From assembly GCA_002482545.1 (NCBI GenBank), contig DLGF01000020.1:275850-339849 (forward strand): a stretch of DNA of 64,000 nt. The letters are read 5' to 3'. Positions within the stretch are counted from its first letter, which is position 1; each line of letters opens with the position of its first letter. Source of the stretch: Sporomusaceae bacterium UBA7701. GTDB lineage: Bacteria > Bacillota > Negativicutes > Sporomusales > UBA7701. Positions 1-7,467 of the stretch are shown here, one piece after another. Made by a program: the position numbers and the translations under genes. A model generated the notes under the pieces. The model was not told where the DNA came from and searched no databases. It saw only the letters and a program-made list of their open reading frames with translations.

Positions 1-765
1 CGGGAAATGGGCTGCGGCAATGCCACCATCGGCTTGGAGAAAGACGCTTATTATTTTACCGCGACGGCTTTCGAGAGTCTGCGGAAAGGCCTCCCCGGCG
101 ACCGGCTGGTGGATGCCACCGCTCTCGTAAACTGGGTGAGAATCTTGAAATCCGACGTCGAAATCGCCATGATGCGCAAGGCCGGAAAGATCGTCGAACA
201 GGCCATGCAGGCGGCGTACGACACGATCGGCGCCGGGGCGCGGGAATGCGACGTCGCCGCAGCCATCATGCAGGCGCAGGTTAAAGGGACGGCCGAGTTC
301 GGGGGCGACTATCCGTCCATCGTGCCGCTGCTGCCGCGGGGTGAGACTTCCCGCTACCATTCTCCCCTGTCCCGCACCGTCAGCCTGGGTCAGCCCTCGC
401 AGGAAGTCCGGCGCGTCGCGGCCATAACCCTGGAGGGGCTGGACGCGGCGCTAGCCACCGTTAAGCCGGGGGTTGCCTGCGAAGAGGTCGAGGCCGCCTG
501 GCGGAAAGTCCTGGCGAAGTACGGCTATGCCAAAGAGTCCCGGATCGGCTACTCCATAGGCCTGAATTACCCGCCCGACTGGGGCGAGCATACCGCCAGC
601 CTCCGTCCCGGCGACAGAACCGTCCTGCAGCCGAACATGACTTTTCATTGCATTCCCGGGATGTATTTCGACGATTTTGGCGTTTCCATCAGCGAAGCTT
701 TCCGGGTCACCGCGTCCGGCTACGAAACCTTTGCGCAGTTTCCCCGGGAACTGTATGTCAAATAG
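1..765 (+). CDS. M24-family metallopeptidase (Xaa-Pro peptidase / ectoine-hydrolase-like), 5' truncated by the window edge
   Basis: The reading frame is open from base 1 and ends at TAG 763-765, so the N-terminal creatinase-like domain lies outside the window. What remains is most of a pita-bread catalytic domain: the helical stretch ILKSDVEIAMMRKAG, then YHSPLSRTV, the glycine-rich GYSIGLNYPPDWGEHTASL and a C-terminal FDDFGVSISEAFRVT. These resemble the DoeA/ectoine hydrolase branch of M24. Between IVPLLPRGE and the RYHSPLSRTV strand, M24 enzymes usually carry about 25 more residues, including the strand with the first metal-binding acidic residue. That segment seems to be missing, so catalytic competence is doubtful. 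A terminator follows at 795, making this the last gene of its unit. I am fairly sure of the family and unsure of substrate or activity. Confidence 0.72.
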   Translation, partial: REMGCGNATIGLEKDAYYFTATAFESLRKGLPGDRLVDATALVNWVRILKSDVEIAMMRKAGKIVEQAMQAAYDTIGAGARECDVAAAIMQAQVKGTAEFGGDYPSIVPLLPRGETSRYHSPLSRTVSLGQPSQEVRRVAAITLEGLDAALATVKPGVACEEVEAAWRKVLAKYGYAKESRIGYSIGLNYPPDWGEHTASLRPGDRTVLQPNMTFHCIPGMYFDDFGVSISEAFRVTASGYETFAQFPRELYVK

Positions 766-794
766 CTTCACCCTATTGGGAATGATGCGTTTTT

Positions 795-821
795 GGGCCT
801 TACCGCAAGGTAAGGCCCTTT
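795..821 (+). terminator. Intrinsic terminator after the M24 gene
   Basis: A perfect 10-bp stem (GGGCCTTACC / GGTAAGGCCC) closes on a GCAA tetraloop and is followed by a short T run. It lies 30 bp after the M24 stop and separates that gene from rarA. Confidence 0.75.
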
Positions 822-1010
822 GTTCTGACCGGGTCGAAACGGGCGCTCATTCGGCGGCCGCCTGGGGAAAAGCAAATACGGAACGTTTGTTCGAATCAAA
901 AAAGGAACTGCGGCAAAAACGTCGAATGAAAATAAGAAAAACCGGGAAAGATACCCGGCTGGAACAGTCCGGGACGAAAAAACCCGGAGCGACAAAGCCG
1001 GCAAGGAGGT

Positions 1011-2330
1011 ATGCGCCCTTGGGGCGTTATGGGCATGGATCTTTTTGAATTAAGCAACAACACCCGTCAGACGGCCCCCCTGGCCGACCGGATGCGGCCC
1101 CGGCGGCTGGAGGACTTTGCGGGCCTCAACGCTCTCGCGGATGGCGGTTTTCTCCGCAAGATGATCGCCGCCGACAATCTGATATCGATGATTTTGTTCG
1201 GGCCGCCGGGAACCGGCAAAACGACGCTGGCCAATATTATCGCCGGCGAGACCAAGGCGGAGTTCGTCAAATTGAACGCCGTCTCTTCCGGTGTCGCCGA
1301 AATCCGGAAAGTGGTGGAAGAGGCGAAGAACCAGCTGAAATACTACCGGCGCCGGACGCTTGTCTTCATCGACGAGGTCCACCGGTTCAACAAGGGACAG
1401 CAGGACGCCCTGCTTCCCTTTGTGGAGGACGGCACGATCATCCTCATCGGCGCCACCACTGAAAACCCCTATTTCGAGGTGAACCCGGCGCTGCTGTCCC
1501 GGACGAGGGTGGTGCGGCTCCGGCCGCTTGCCCAAAGCGAACTGGTCGCGCTTTTGCAGCGGGCGCTCACCGACCCGGAGAAAGGGCTCGGAGCCAAGGG
1601 TCTGGTCCTCGACGACGCGGCGCTGGCCACGGTCGCGGAGCTGGCGGGGGGCGACGCCCGGCGGGCCCTCAATATGGTGGAGCAGGTCGCCATGATGGTG
1701 GAAGAGAGCGGCGCAAAGACCGTCACCCCGGCGGAGCTTCGGGAAATCGTCGGCGAACGGATCGTCGCCTATGACAAAAAAGGCGACAATCATTATGACG
1801 TCGCCTCGGCCTTCATCAAAAGCATGCGGGGCTCGGATCCCGACGCCGCGCTCCACTATCTGGCGCGGATGCTGGCTGCCGGCGAGGACGTGAAATTCGT
1901 CGCCCGGCGAATCGTCATCTGCGCGGCGGAGGATGTGGGAAACGCCGATCCGAATGCTCTCGTCGTGGCCACGGCGGCGGCGCAGGCCGTCCAGTTCATC
2001 GGCATGCCGGAAGCCCAGATTCCCCTGGCCCAGGCGGTGACCTACATCGCCGCGGCGCCGAAGAGCAACGCCGCCTGTGTGGCGATCGGCAAAGCGCTGG
2101 CCGATCTCAGGGACCGGCCGGTCGGCCAGGTGCCCGTGCATCTCAGGGATTCCCACTACAAGGGCGCCCAGACCTGGGGGCACGGGCGGGACTACAAATA
2201 TCCCCACGATTATCCCGGCGGTTATGTGCCCCAGCAGTACCTGCCGGACGAACTGAAAGGGGCGAAATACTACCAGCCGGCCGACCGGGGCTTCGAAGCC
2301 GAGATCGCCAGGCGGCTGGCCGGGAAATAA
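1011..2330 (+). CDS. rarA: Replication-associated recombination protein A (RarA/MgsA AAA+ ATPase)
   Basis: RarA is a clamp-loader-like AAA+ ATPase acting at stalled replication forks. Walker A GPPGTGKTT is at residues 64-72, Walker B is VFIDEVHRFN, the sensor-1 region is GATTENPYFEVNPALLSR, and the C-terminal half carries the family's tetramerisation region (PKSNAACVAIGKA, HYKGAQTWGHGRDYKYPHDYPGG). Length matches the family. The start is uncertain. AAGGAGGT (1003-1010) abuts ATG 1011 with no spacing, while in-frame ATGs at 1029 and 1035 give the more typical N-terminus MDLFEL. In Bacillus rarA precedes the Rrf2 regulator and cysteine desulfurase genes. Here those genes begin near 13760, so about 11 kb of other genes lie between. 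Confidence 0.93.
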   Translation: MRPWGVMGMDLFELSNNTRQTAPLADRMRPRRLEDFAGLNALADGGFLRKMIAADNLISMILFGPPGTGKTTLANIIAGETKAEFVKLNAVSSGVAEIRKVVEEAKNQLKYYRRRTLVFIDEVHRFNKGQQDALLPFVEDGTIILIGATTENPYFEVNPALLSRTRVVRLRPLAQSELVALLQRALTDPEKGLGAKGLVLDDAALATVAELAGGDARRALNMVEQVAMMVEESGAKTVTPAELREIVGERIVAYDKKGDNHYDVASAFIKSMRGSDPDAALHYLARMLAAGEDVKFVARRIVICAAEDVGNADPNALVVATAAAQAVQFIGMPEAQIPLAQAVTYIAAAPKSNAACVAIGKALADLRDRPVGQVPVHLRDSHYKGAQTWGHGRDYKYPHDYPGGYVPQQYLPDELKGAKYYQPADRGFEAEIARRLAGK

Positions 2331-2389
2331 CCCGCTGGCCGCAGGATGGCCAGTCTGTGCTTGTTAAAAAAGAGAGAGGAAGTGGAAGA

Positions 2390-2773
2390 ATGCCCAGAAC
2401 GGCATTCAGCGCGCCGGGAGCGGTGGCTGTCGGCCCTTATTCCCATGCGGTGGAGTCCGGGGAACTCGTCTATCTTTCCGGACAGACGCCGCTGGACCCG
2501 GACACCGGCAAGCTTGTCGCCGGCGATGTGGCGGCCCAGGCCGAACAGTGCTTCCGCAATCTGTTCCGGGTATTGGCCGCCGCGGGGCTGACCCCGGATG
2601 ACGTGGTCAAGGTCAATGTTTTTCTCACCGCCATGGAGGATTTTGCGGCGATGAACGAAGTGTACGCCAAGCAGTTTTCCGTTCCCTACCCGGCGCGAAC
2701 GACGGTCGGAGTCGCCGGACTGCCCCTGGGGGCCCGGATTGAAATCGAGATGATCGCCCGCAAACCCTTATAA
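2390..2773 (+). CDS. ridA: RidA family reactive intermediate/imine deaminase
   Basis: A 127-residue protein of the YjgF/YER057c/UK114 fold. RidA trimers hydrolyse reactive 2-aminoacrylate-type enamines and imines released by PLP enzymes, protecting other PLP enzymes in the cytoplasm. Family signatures are the N-terminal SAPGAVAVGPYSHAV, the central VYLSGQTPLDPDTG and the C-terminal PARTTVGVAGLPLGARIEIEMIA, in which the arginine of PART and the ELPL-like segment line the active cleft. ATG 2390 is preferred because it lies behind a purine-rich AGAGAGGAAG ribosome-binding stretch; upstream in-frame extensions have no such signal. It stands 60 bp after rarA and ends before a large hairpin at 2857 that faces the convergent ogt gene. 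Confidence 0.9.
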   Translation: MPRTAFSAPGAVAVGPYSHAVESGELVYLSGQTPLDPDTGKLVAGDVAAQAEQCFRNLFRVLAAAGLTPDDVVKVNVFLTAMEDFAAMNEVYAKQFSVPYPARTTVGVAGLPLGARIEIEMIARKPL

Positions 2774-2856
2774 CGGCCGCCGGGAATATTGGGTCTCGCC
2801 AACAAAATGCGAAAAGTGTACGTTGGTTGGATTAGGCCCGCCGCAGGCAGGTCCCA

Positions 2857-2909
2857 ACGCAAAATCAGGCCGAAGTGTCGATTCGCGACGCTTCGGCCTG
2901 ATTTTGCGT
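2857..2909. terminator. Large hairpin between convergent ridA and ogt
   Basis: Two 24-nt arms (2857-2880 and 2886-2909) are complementary except for one position, which can form a G-U wobble on the plus transcript, and enclose a 5-nt loop ATTCG. The hairpin lies between the converging ends of ridA and ogt, so it probably terminates or insulates both directions. Flanking T or A tracts are weak; the AAAA/TTTT inside the arms serve both strands. Confidence 0.65.
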
Positions 2910-2950
2910 TCGGCCGGAAGCTTGTTTCCGACCGCGGCGCGGTATTCCCG

Positions 2951-3469
2951 TTATTCGATCTCCGTCAGGCTTGCCTTCTCCAGCCGCAGGAGAGCGGCTT
3001 TTTTGTCCAGGCCGCCGGCATAGCCGGTAAGGCTCTTGTTTGCCCCTACGACCCGGTGACAGGGAATGAGAATGGATATCGGGTTGTGCCCGACCGCGCC
3101 GCCTACCGCCTGGGCCGACATCGACGCCAACCCTTGGGCTTCGGCGATTTCGGCGGCAATCCGGCCATAGGTGACAACCCGGCCCCGGGGAATTGCGGCC
3201 AGGATATCCCATACCGCCTTTTGAAAGGGTGATCCCGGCGGCGCGAGAGGGATGGCCGATTCGGCGCTTTCGCCGGCAAAATATCCGGCCAGGTAGCGGC
3301 GCAGCGCGGCGAATACCGGATGGTCCGGCTCAGGCACCCAGTCGGTCGTTCGGGCCGGATAGTATTTCTGGCCGATGAACCACAGGCCTGTGAGCGACCC
3401 GTTGTCCGCAGCGGCGGTCATCGCGCCGAGCGGGGTATCAATGGTGCAGGTATAAATCATGACAGTCAT
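2951..3469 (-). CDS. ogt: Methylated-DNA--protein-cysteine S-methyltransferase (O6-alkylguanine-DNA alkyltransferase)
   Basis: This 172-residue suicide repair enzyme transfers the alkyl group of O6-alkylguanine (and O4-alkylthymine) to its own cysteine. The active-site motif IPCHRV puts the acceptor at Cys137. It is preceded by the helix-turn-helix region of the fold (PRGRVVTYGRIAAEI, AVGGAVGHNP), and the C-terminal GYAGGLDKKAALLRLE is typical. The likely start is ATG at 3469, behind GGAAAGAGAG; a TTG one codon earlier is also open. It follows the Ada-AlkA gene by 18 bp on the same strand, so the two almost certainly form one alkylation-damage operon transcribed leftward. Confidence 0.93.
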   Translation of the reverse strand: MTVMIYTCTIDTPLGAMTAAADNGSLTGLWFIGQKYYPARTTDWVPEPDHPVFAALRRYLAGYFAGESAESAIPLAPPGSPFQKAVWDILAAIPRGRVVTYGRIAAEIAEAQGLASMSAQAVGGAVGHNPISILIPCHRVVGANKSLTGYAGGLDKKAALLRLEKASLTEIE

Positions 3470-3487
3470 CAACTCTCTTTCCGGATT

Positions 3488-4975
3488 TCAAGGGTTGGCG
3501 AGAGAATTCCAGAGGATAATCGTGGCGTACGAGCGCCAGGGGCTCCAGGCCTGGGCCAGATCGAGTATCGCGTTGGGAGTCCGGCCGGCGAGCGCTTTTT
3601 TGACCCCGTAGTCGGTATGCGGGAAAGCATCGGGCCAGCCAAGGGCCCGCATGGCGACATACTGGACGGTCCAAGGGCCGAAACCCGGCAGTTCACTGAG
3701 TTTGGCCATTTCGACCGCCGGGTCGGAACCGTAAGAAAGGGTGAGCGAGCCGGTCGCCAAGGCCGAAGCCAAGGCCAGGATCGAACGGGCGCGGGATCCG
3801 GTCACGCCAAGCGGCCCTAACTGATTTTCGATCGGCGCGGCTAAGCCGCAAATTGTTTCGGGTTGCGGAAACGCAACCGTGAGCTCGGCAAAGGGAGTGA
3901 CGAGCTTCTCGCCGAAGGCGGCGGCCACCCGCTGGGCCAGGGTGCGGGCCGCCTTGACGGTAATCTGCTGGCCCAGGATCGCCCGGACCGACATTTCGAA
4001 GGGATCGAACGACCCCGGCAGCCGTATTCCCGGCACAACGATACCGGGAACCAGCTCGTTCATCGCTATGAGCTTTTCGCAAACTTGCGCGGGACTGCAG
4101 TTCAGGTCAAACAGATGCTTTATTCTCGCCAGGACCTGGGACAGAACCGGCAGCAGCGTCGTCGCCAGCGTTACCGCCAGGGCGTCCTGGTTTGGCTTAT
4201 GGGTCACCGCGAGCCAGCCGTAATGAATTGCCGGGCCCTTTTTGACGGCGACCGTGCGACGGTACGTATTCCCGGCCACGCTTTCGACCCCCGGAATGGC
4301 CCGGGCCGCCAGAAAGGCGAGCAGGTTGTCCCAGGCGTAGGGCGGGCGGTAGCCGAGCGACAGCGTAATTGCGTCCTTGTTTTCCGCCGGAGCGGGGTCC
4401 GGGCTTCGGAGCCGGTTCGGCGCGAGCCGGTAATGCGTTTTGAACAGAGCGTTAAAGCGGCGGATGCTGCCGAAGCCCGCAGCCAACGCCACGTCAGTCA
4501 CCGACAGGTGCGTGTCGGTGAGCAGGCTTTTGGCCAAAAGCAGGCGCTGGGTCTGAAGATATTGCACCGGCGAAACGCCATATTCGGCCTGGAAGACGCG
4601 GCGAAGATGACGGTCCGTGATGCCGAGCGCCGCCGCCAAGTCGGATATTTTGCTGGCGGCCAGGCAATCTTCCTCCATCAGCAGAGCGGCGCTGCGCGCC
4701 AGCCGGGCTCCGGAATCGACCGGCGCCAGACCCGGGGCCAATTCCGGGCGGCATCGCAGGCACGGCCGGTAACCCGCCGCTTCGGCCGCCGCCGCGCTGA
4801 CGAAAAAGGTGCAGTTTTCTTCTTTCGGCGGCTTTACCGGGCATACGGGACGGCAATAAATGCCGGTGGAAGACACGGCGCAAAAGAAGCGGCCGTCGAA
4901 GCGGGCGTCGTGGGCCCGCATCGCGGTGTAACAAGCCTTGTTGTCCAGAAGCAGGTCCGATGTTGGTGTTGGCAT
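3488..4975 (-). CDS. Ada-AlkA fusion: methylphosphotriester-sensing AraC regulator plus 3-methyladenine DNA glycosylase
   Basis: A 495-residue three-part protein. Residues about 10-80 form the Ada zinc domain with Cys41, Cys45, Cys72 and Cys75, the same spacing as E. coli Ada. Its reactive cysteine accepts methyl from phosphotriesters and turns the protein into an activator. Residues about 90-190 are an AraC-type double helix-turn-helix (LAAALGITDRHLRRVF, VALAAGFGSIRRFNALF). From about 205 comes an AlkA N-terminal domain, then the HhH-GPD glycosylase with LPGFGPWTVQYVAM and catalytic Asp455 in FPHTDYGVKK. ATG 4975 has a strong GGAGGAA site; a longer in-frame extension lacks one. The adjacent ogt completes an adaptive-response operon, which the protein probably autoregulates. 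Confidence 0.92.
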   Translation of the reverse strand: MPTPTSDLLLDNKACYTAMRAHDARFDGRFFCAVSSTGIYCRPVCPVKPPKEENCTFFVSAAAAEAAGYRPCLRCRPELAPGLAPVDSGARLARSAALLMEEDCLAASKISDLAAALGITDRHLRRVFQAEYGVSPVQYLQTQRLLLAKSLLTDTHLSVTDVALAAGFGSIRRFNALFKTHYRLAPNRLRSPDPAPAENKDAITLSLGYRPPYAWDNLLAFLAARAIPGVESVAGNTYRRTVAVKKGPAIHYGWLAVTHKPNQDALAVTLATTLLPVLSQVLARIKHLFDLNCSPAQVCEKLIAMNELVPGIVVPGIRLPGSFDPFEMSVRAILGQQITVKAARTLAQRVAAAFGEKLVTPFAELTVAFPQPETICGLAAPIENQLGPLGVTGSRARSILALASALATGSLTLSYGSDPAVEMAKLSELPGFGPWTVQYVAMRALGWPDAFPHTDYGVKKALAGRTPNAILDLAQAWSPWRSYATIILWNSLANP

Positions 4976-5300
4976 AGCTTTGTTCCTCCGGGTTCTATTA
5001 TAGCACGGGGAGCAAAAAAAGCTGGCCATTTTCGGACATGGATAAAAATGACCGGATAAGGGTGCTTGACGATGTATTCGACTTGCCATTCAAGCAGCGA
5101 AGGCAAGGCGCCCGAAACTTCAGTATTACGGTTGCGGCGGGAAGGAGCGCCGGAAAGAATCAGACCGCAACCGCCTGTGTATCTCCAATGGGCAGTGATA
5201 CGCCTGAGGGCGCATTGACGGACTTGTCTGAAAGTTTATAATTAACATATGAGGCAATACCGTGCCAAGTAATTTCCAAGCTGCGGGAGGGAGGATTCAG
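4976..5300. promoter_or_regulatory. Divergent regulatory region between ada-alkA and the first OPT gene
   Basis: About 325 bp with no convincing gene. Leftward, TATAAT on the minus strand (4997-5002) sits 22 bp before the Ada-AlkA start with no good -35, as expected for a promoter that needs activation by methylated Ada. Rightward, TTGACG (5215-5220) and TATAAT (5237-5242) with a 16-bp spacer form a good sigma-A promoter for the OPT gene. Between them, a 9-bp inverted repeat (CGGTTGCGG at 5129, CCGCAACCG at 5165) encloses 27 nt; its role is unknown. Confidence 0.6.
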
Positions 5301-7202
5301 TTGAGAAGAAGACCGGCTTCTTACCAGCCTTATATTCCGCTGAATTCCAGCCTTGCGGAAATGACCCTTCTTTCGGTATTGGCCGGGGTCGTGTTCGCCC
5401 TGATTTTCGCCGCCACCAACACCTATCTCGGGCTGAAGGTCGGCGTCACCGTTTCCGCCTCCATACCCGGCGCGGTTTTGAGCACGGCGATCGTGCGCGG
5501 CCTGCTCAGGCGCCAGAACATTCTGGAGACCAACATCATGCAGGCCACCGGCTCCGCCGGGGAAAGCGTGGCCAGCGGAGTGATGTTCACCCTGCCGGCC
5601 CTCATCATCTGGGGGATCGGCGATCAATTCACGGTGCTGAAGATTGTCACGGTGGCGGCCCTGGGGACGATCCTGGGCGTGCTATTTGTCGTGCCGCTTC
5701 GGCGCAACCTCACGGTCGAAGAGCACGGCATGCTGCCCTATCCGGAAGGCATGGCCACCGCGGAAGTCCTGGTGGCGGGGCAGCGCGGCGGCCAGTCCGC
5801 GGCGGGCCTGCTTTGGGGCGGACTGGTGGGGGGACTGTACAAGCTGATGGCCGGAGCCTTCGGCTTGTTCCGGGAACAGGTGGAATGGAAGGTTCCCGGG
5901 ATGATAAACGGCGTATTCGGCTTCGATGTGGTGGCCTCCCTGATGGGGGTGGGCTTCATTATCGGTTTGGATATCGGGCTGTTCCTGTTTGCCGGCGGCC
6001 TTCTTACCTGGATGGTCCTTATTCCGCTTATTTCCTATTTCGGAGCGGGGGTCTCGACGCCCATCTTCCCGAGTGCCAAGCTGATCGCCGACATGGACGC
6101 CTGGGCCATCTGGTCCGAGTACATCCGCTATATCGGCGCCGGGGCGGTTGCCGCCGGCGGGTTCATCAGCCTTGGCCGGTCGATGCCCATGATTCTGCGT
6201 TCCTTCCGGGCTACGATGGGAGGCTCCGCCAAACAGGAAGGCCGGCAACAGGACCGCACCAACCGGGATGTCGGCGTCATCGCCATTTTTTTCGGCGTGC
6301 TCGGGGTGTTTGTCTGCGCGGTGCTGCTGCCGCAGATGGATGTGACCTGGGTGGGCGCGCTGGCCATCATCGTGTTCGGTTTTTTGTTCGCCGCCGTGTC
6401 GGCCCGGATCGCGGGCATTGTCGGCGTGACCAACCTGCCGGTCTCCGGCATGACAATCGCGGCGCTGCTTGTCAGCACTTTCATGCTGAAGGCCGCCGGG
6501 CTGCTAAACATGAGCGGGATGATCGCCTCCATAACCACCGGCGCGACGATCTGCGTGGCGGTGGCCATCGCCGGCAGCCTGGCGCAGAATCTTAAAACCG
6601 GCTATATTCTGGGCGCAACGCCGCTGTATATTCAGCTGGGGATGATGCTGGGAGGGATTCTCAGCACCTTTGTGGTGGGCGGAGTCATTCTCATGCTCCA
6701 TCAGGCCTATGGAATCGGCAGCGACAAGGTTCCCGCCCCGCAAGCCACGCTGATGTCCATGGTGGTCAGCGGGGTCATGACCGGCAATCTTCCCTGGGCC
6801 ATGGTTTCCACCGGCATGGCGATCGGCGTCGTCCTCTCGGTGCTTCGCCTGCCGGTACTGCCTGTGGCCATCGGGCTGTATCTTCCCTTGCACCTGAGTA
6901 CGGGAATCTTGGCGGGAGCCCTGATCCGCTGGGTCATTGACAATCAGTTTTCGCGCGACGAGTTGCGGAACCGGGTGGAAAAGGGAATTCTTTTCGCCTC
7001 CGGCCTTATCGCCGGCGATGCGATCATCGGCATCGTAGTCGCCTTCCTGGCCTATCACGGCATATCGGAGCAAGTGGCGATTTTCGCCCGTCTGCCGTTC
7101 GCCGGCGACGCGTGGTGGGGGCTGGGGATGTTCCTGCTGCTGGGCTTCATTATCTACCGCTATGTCAGCGGCAGCGGGGCCAACGGAGAAACGGCCCGGT
7201 GA
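5301..7202 (+). CDS. OPT family oligopeptide transporter (first copy)
   Basis: A polytopic membrane protein of about 633 residues with more than a dozen hydrophobic segments, belonging to the OPT superfamily that imports small peptides or metal chelates by ion symport. Family signatures are the N-terminal NTYLGLKVGVTVSASIPGAV, AEVLVAGQRGGQSA following MLPYPEGMATAEV, and the repeated NLPVSGMTIAALL and APQATLMSMVVSGVMTGNLPW. TTG 5301 is preferred because GGGAGGGAGG lies 7 bp upstream; GTG 5262 is open but lacks a comparable site. The promoter at 5215 and the hairpin at 7237 make it a monocistronic unit. It is a paralog of the OPT gene at 9892. Substrate cannot be told from sequence. Confidence 0.9.
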   Translation: MRRRPASYQPYIPLNSSLAEMTLLSVLAGVVFALIFAATNTYLGLKVGVTVSASIPGAVLSTAIVRGLLRRQNILETNIMQATGSAGESVASGVMFTLPALIIWGIGDQFTVLKIVTVAALGTILGVLFVVPLRRNLTVEEHGMLPYPEGMATAEVLVAGQRGGQSAAGLLWGGLVGGLYKLMAGAFGLFREQVEWKVPGMINGVFGFDVVASLMGVGFIIGLDIGLFLFAGGLLTWMVLIPLISYFGAGVSTPIFPSAKLIADMDAWAIWSEYIRYIGAGAVAAGGFISLGRSMPMILRSFRATMGGSAKQEGRQQDRTNRDVGVIAIFFGVLGVFVCAVLLPQMDVTWVGALAIIVFGFLFAAVSARIAGIVGVTNLPVSGMTIAALLVSTFMLKAAGLLNMSGMIASITTGATICVAVAIAGSLAQNLKTGYILGATPLYIQLGMMLGGILSTFVVGGVILMLHQAYGIGSDKVPAPQATLMSMVVSGVMTGNLPWAMVSTGMAIGVVLSVLRLPVLPVAIGLYLPLHLSTGILAGALIRWVIDNQFSRDELRNRVEKGILFASGLIAGDAIIGIVVAFLAYHGISEQVAIFARLPFAGDAWWGLGMFLLLGFIIYRYVSGSGANGETAR

Positions 7203-7236
7203 CCGGACAAGGCAATGGCGAAGGCGCATCAGTTCC

Positions 7237-7272
7237 AACATACCCGGCATTCCGAGCGATGCCGGGTATGTT
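7237..7272 (+). terminator. Hairpin after first OPT gene
   Basis: A perfect 14-bp stem (AACATACCCGGCAT / ATGCCGGGTATGTT) with an 8-nt loop, 35 bp after the OPT stop. The T tract is poor, so it may act as a 3' stabilising or weak termination structure. Confidence 0.6.
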
Positions 7273-7300
7273 GCTTCCCGAAGGCAGGCGGGATCAAGCG

Positions 7301-7360
7301 TAATAATTCATTATTATGCATGAAAACTACATATAAAGAATAAATATTCATATAAATATT
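7301..7360. repeat. AT-rich inverted and direct repeats upstream of the recombinase-like gene
   Basis: TAATAAT-TC-ATTATTA (7301-7316) is a perfect inverted repeat. ATAAATATT occurs twice in direct orientation, at 7340-7348 and 7352-7360, offset by 12 bp. This roughly 150-bp stretch is far richer in A+T than its surroundings and lies 47-106 bp upstream of the promoter's -35. The layout suits operator sites or a resolution-like site for the recombinase-family protein encoded next, but function is inferred only. Confidence 0.45.
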
Positions 7361-7406
7361 ATCCTGAAAAGTTAAAAAATAAAATAAACGTTTGATAAAC
7401 TATAGA

Positions 7407-7435
7407 TTGCGTTTTAGGACTCAAAAGGCTATAAT
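7407..7435 (+). promoter_or_regulatory. Sigma-A promoter of the recombinase-like gene
   Basis: TTGCGT (7407-7412), a 17-bp spacer and a perfect TATAAT (7430-7435) lie 32 bp before the GTG start at 7468. A GGAGGG ribosome-binding site follows at 7454. Confidence 0.7.
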
Positions 7436-7467
7436 ATAGGCAGAATAAAGCTTGGAGGGCGTTTGCA

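Noticed and set aside
1050..2207. Long minus-strand open frame opposite rarA
   Set aside because: It is a mirror of the rarA reading frame caused by GC-rich third positions; it has no family motifs and no ribosome-binding site.
5129..5173. Riboswitch in front of the first OPT gene
   Set aside because: The 9-bp inverted repeat lies upstream of the predicted promoter (5215-5242), so it is not in the leader RNA.
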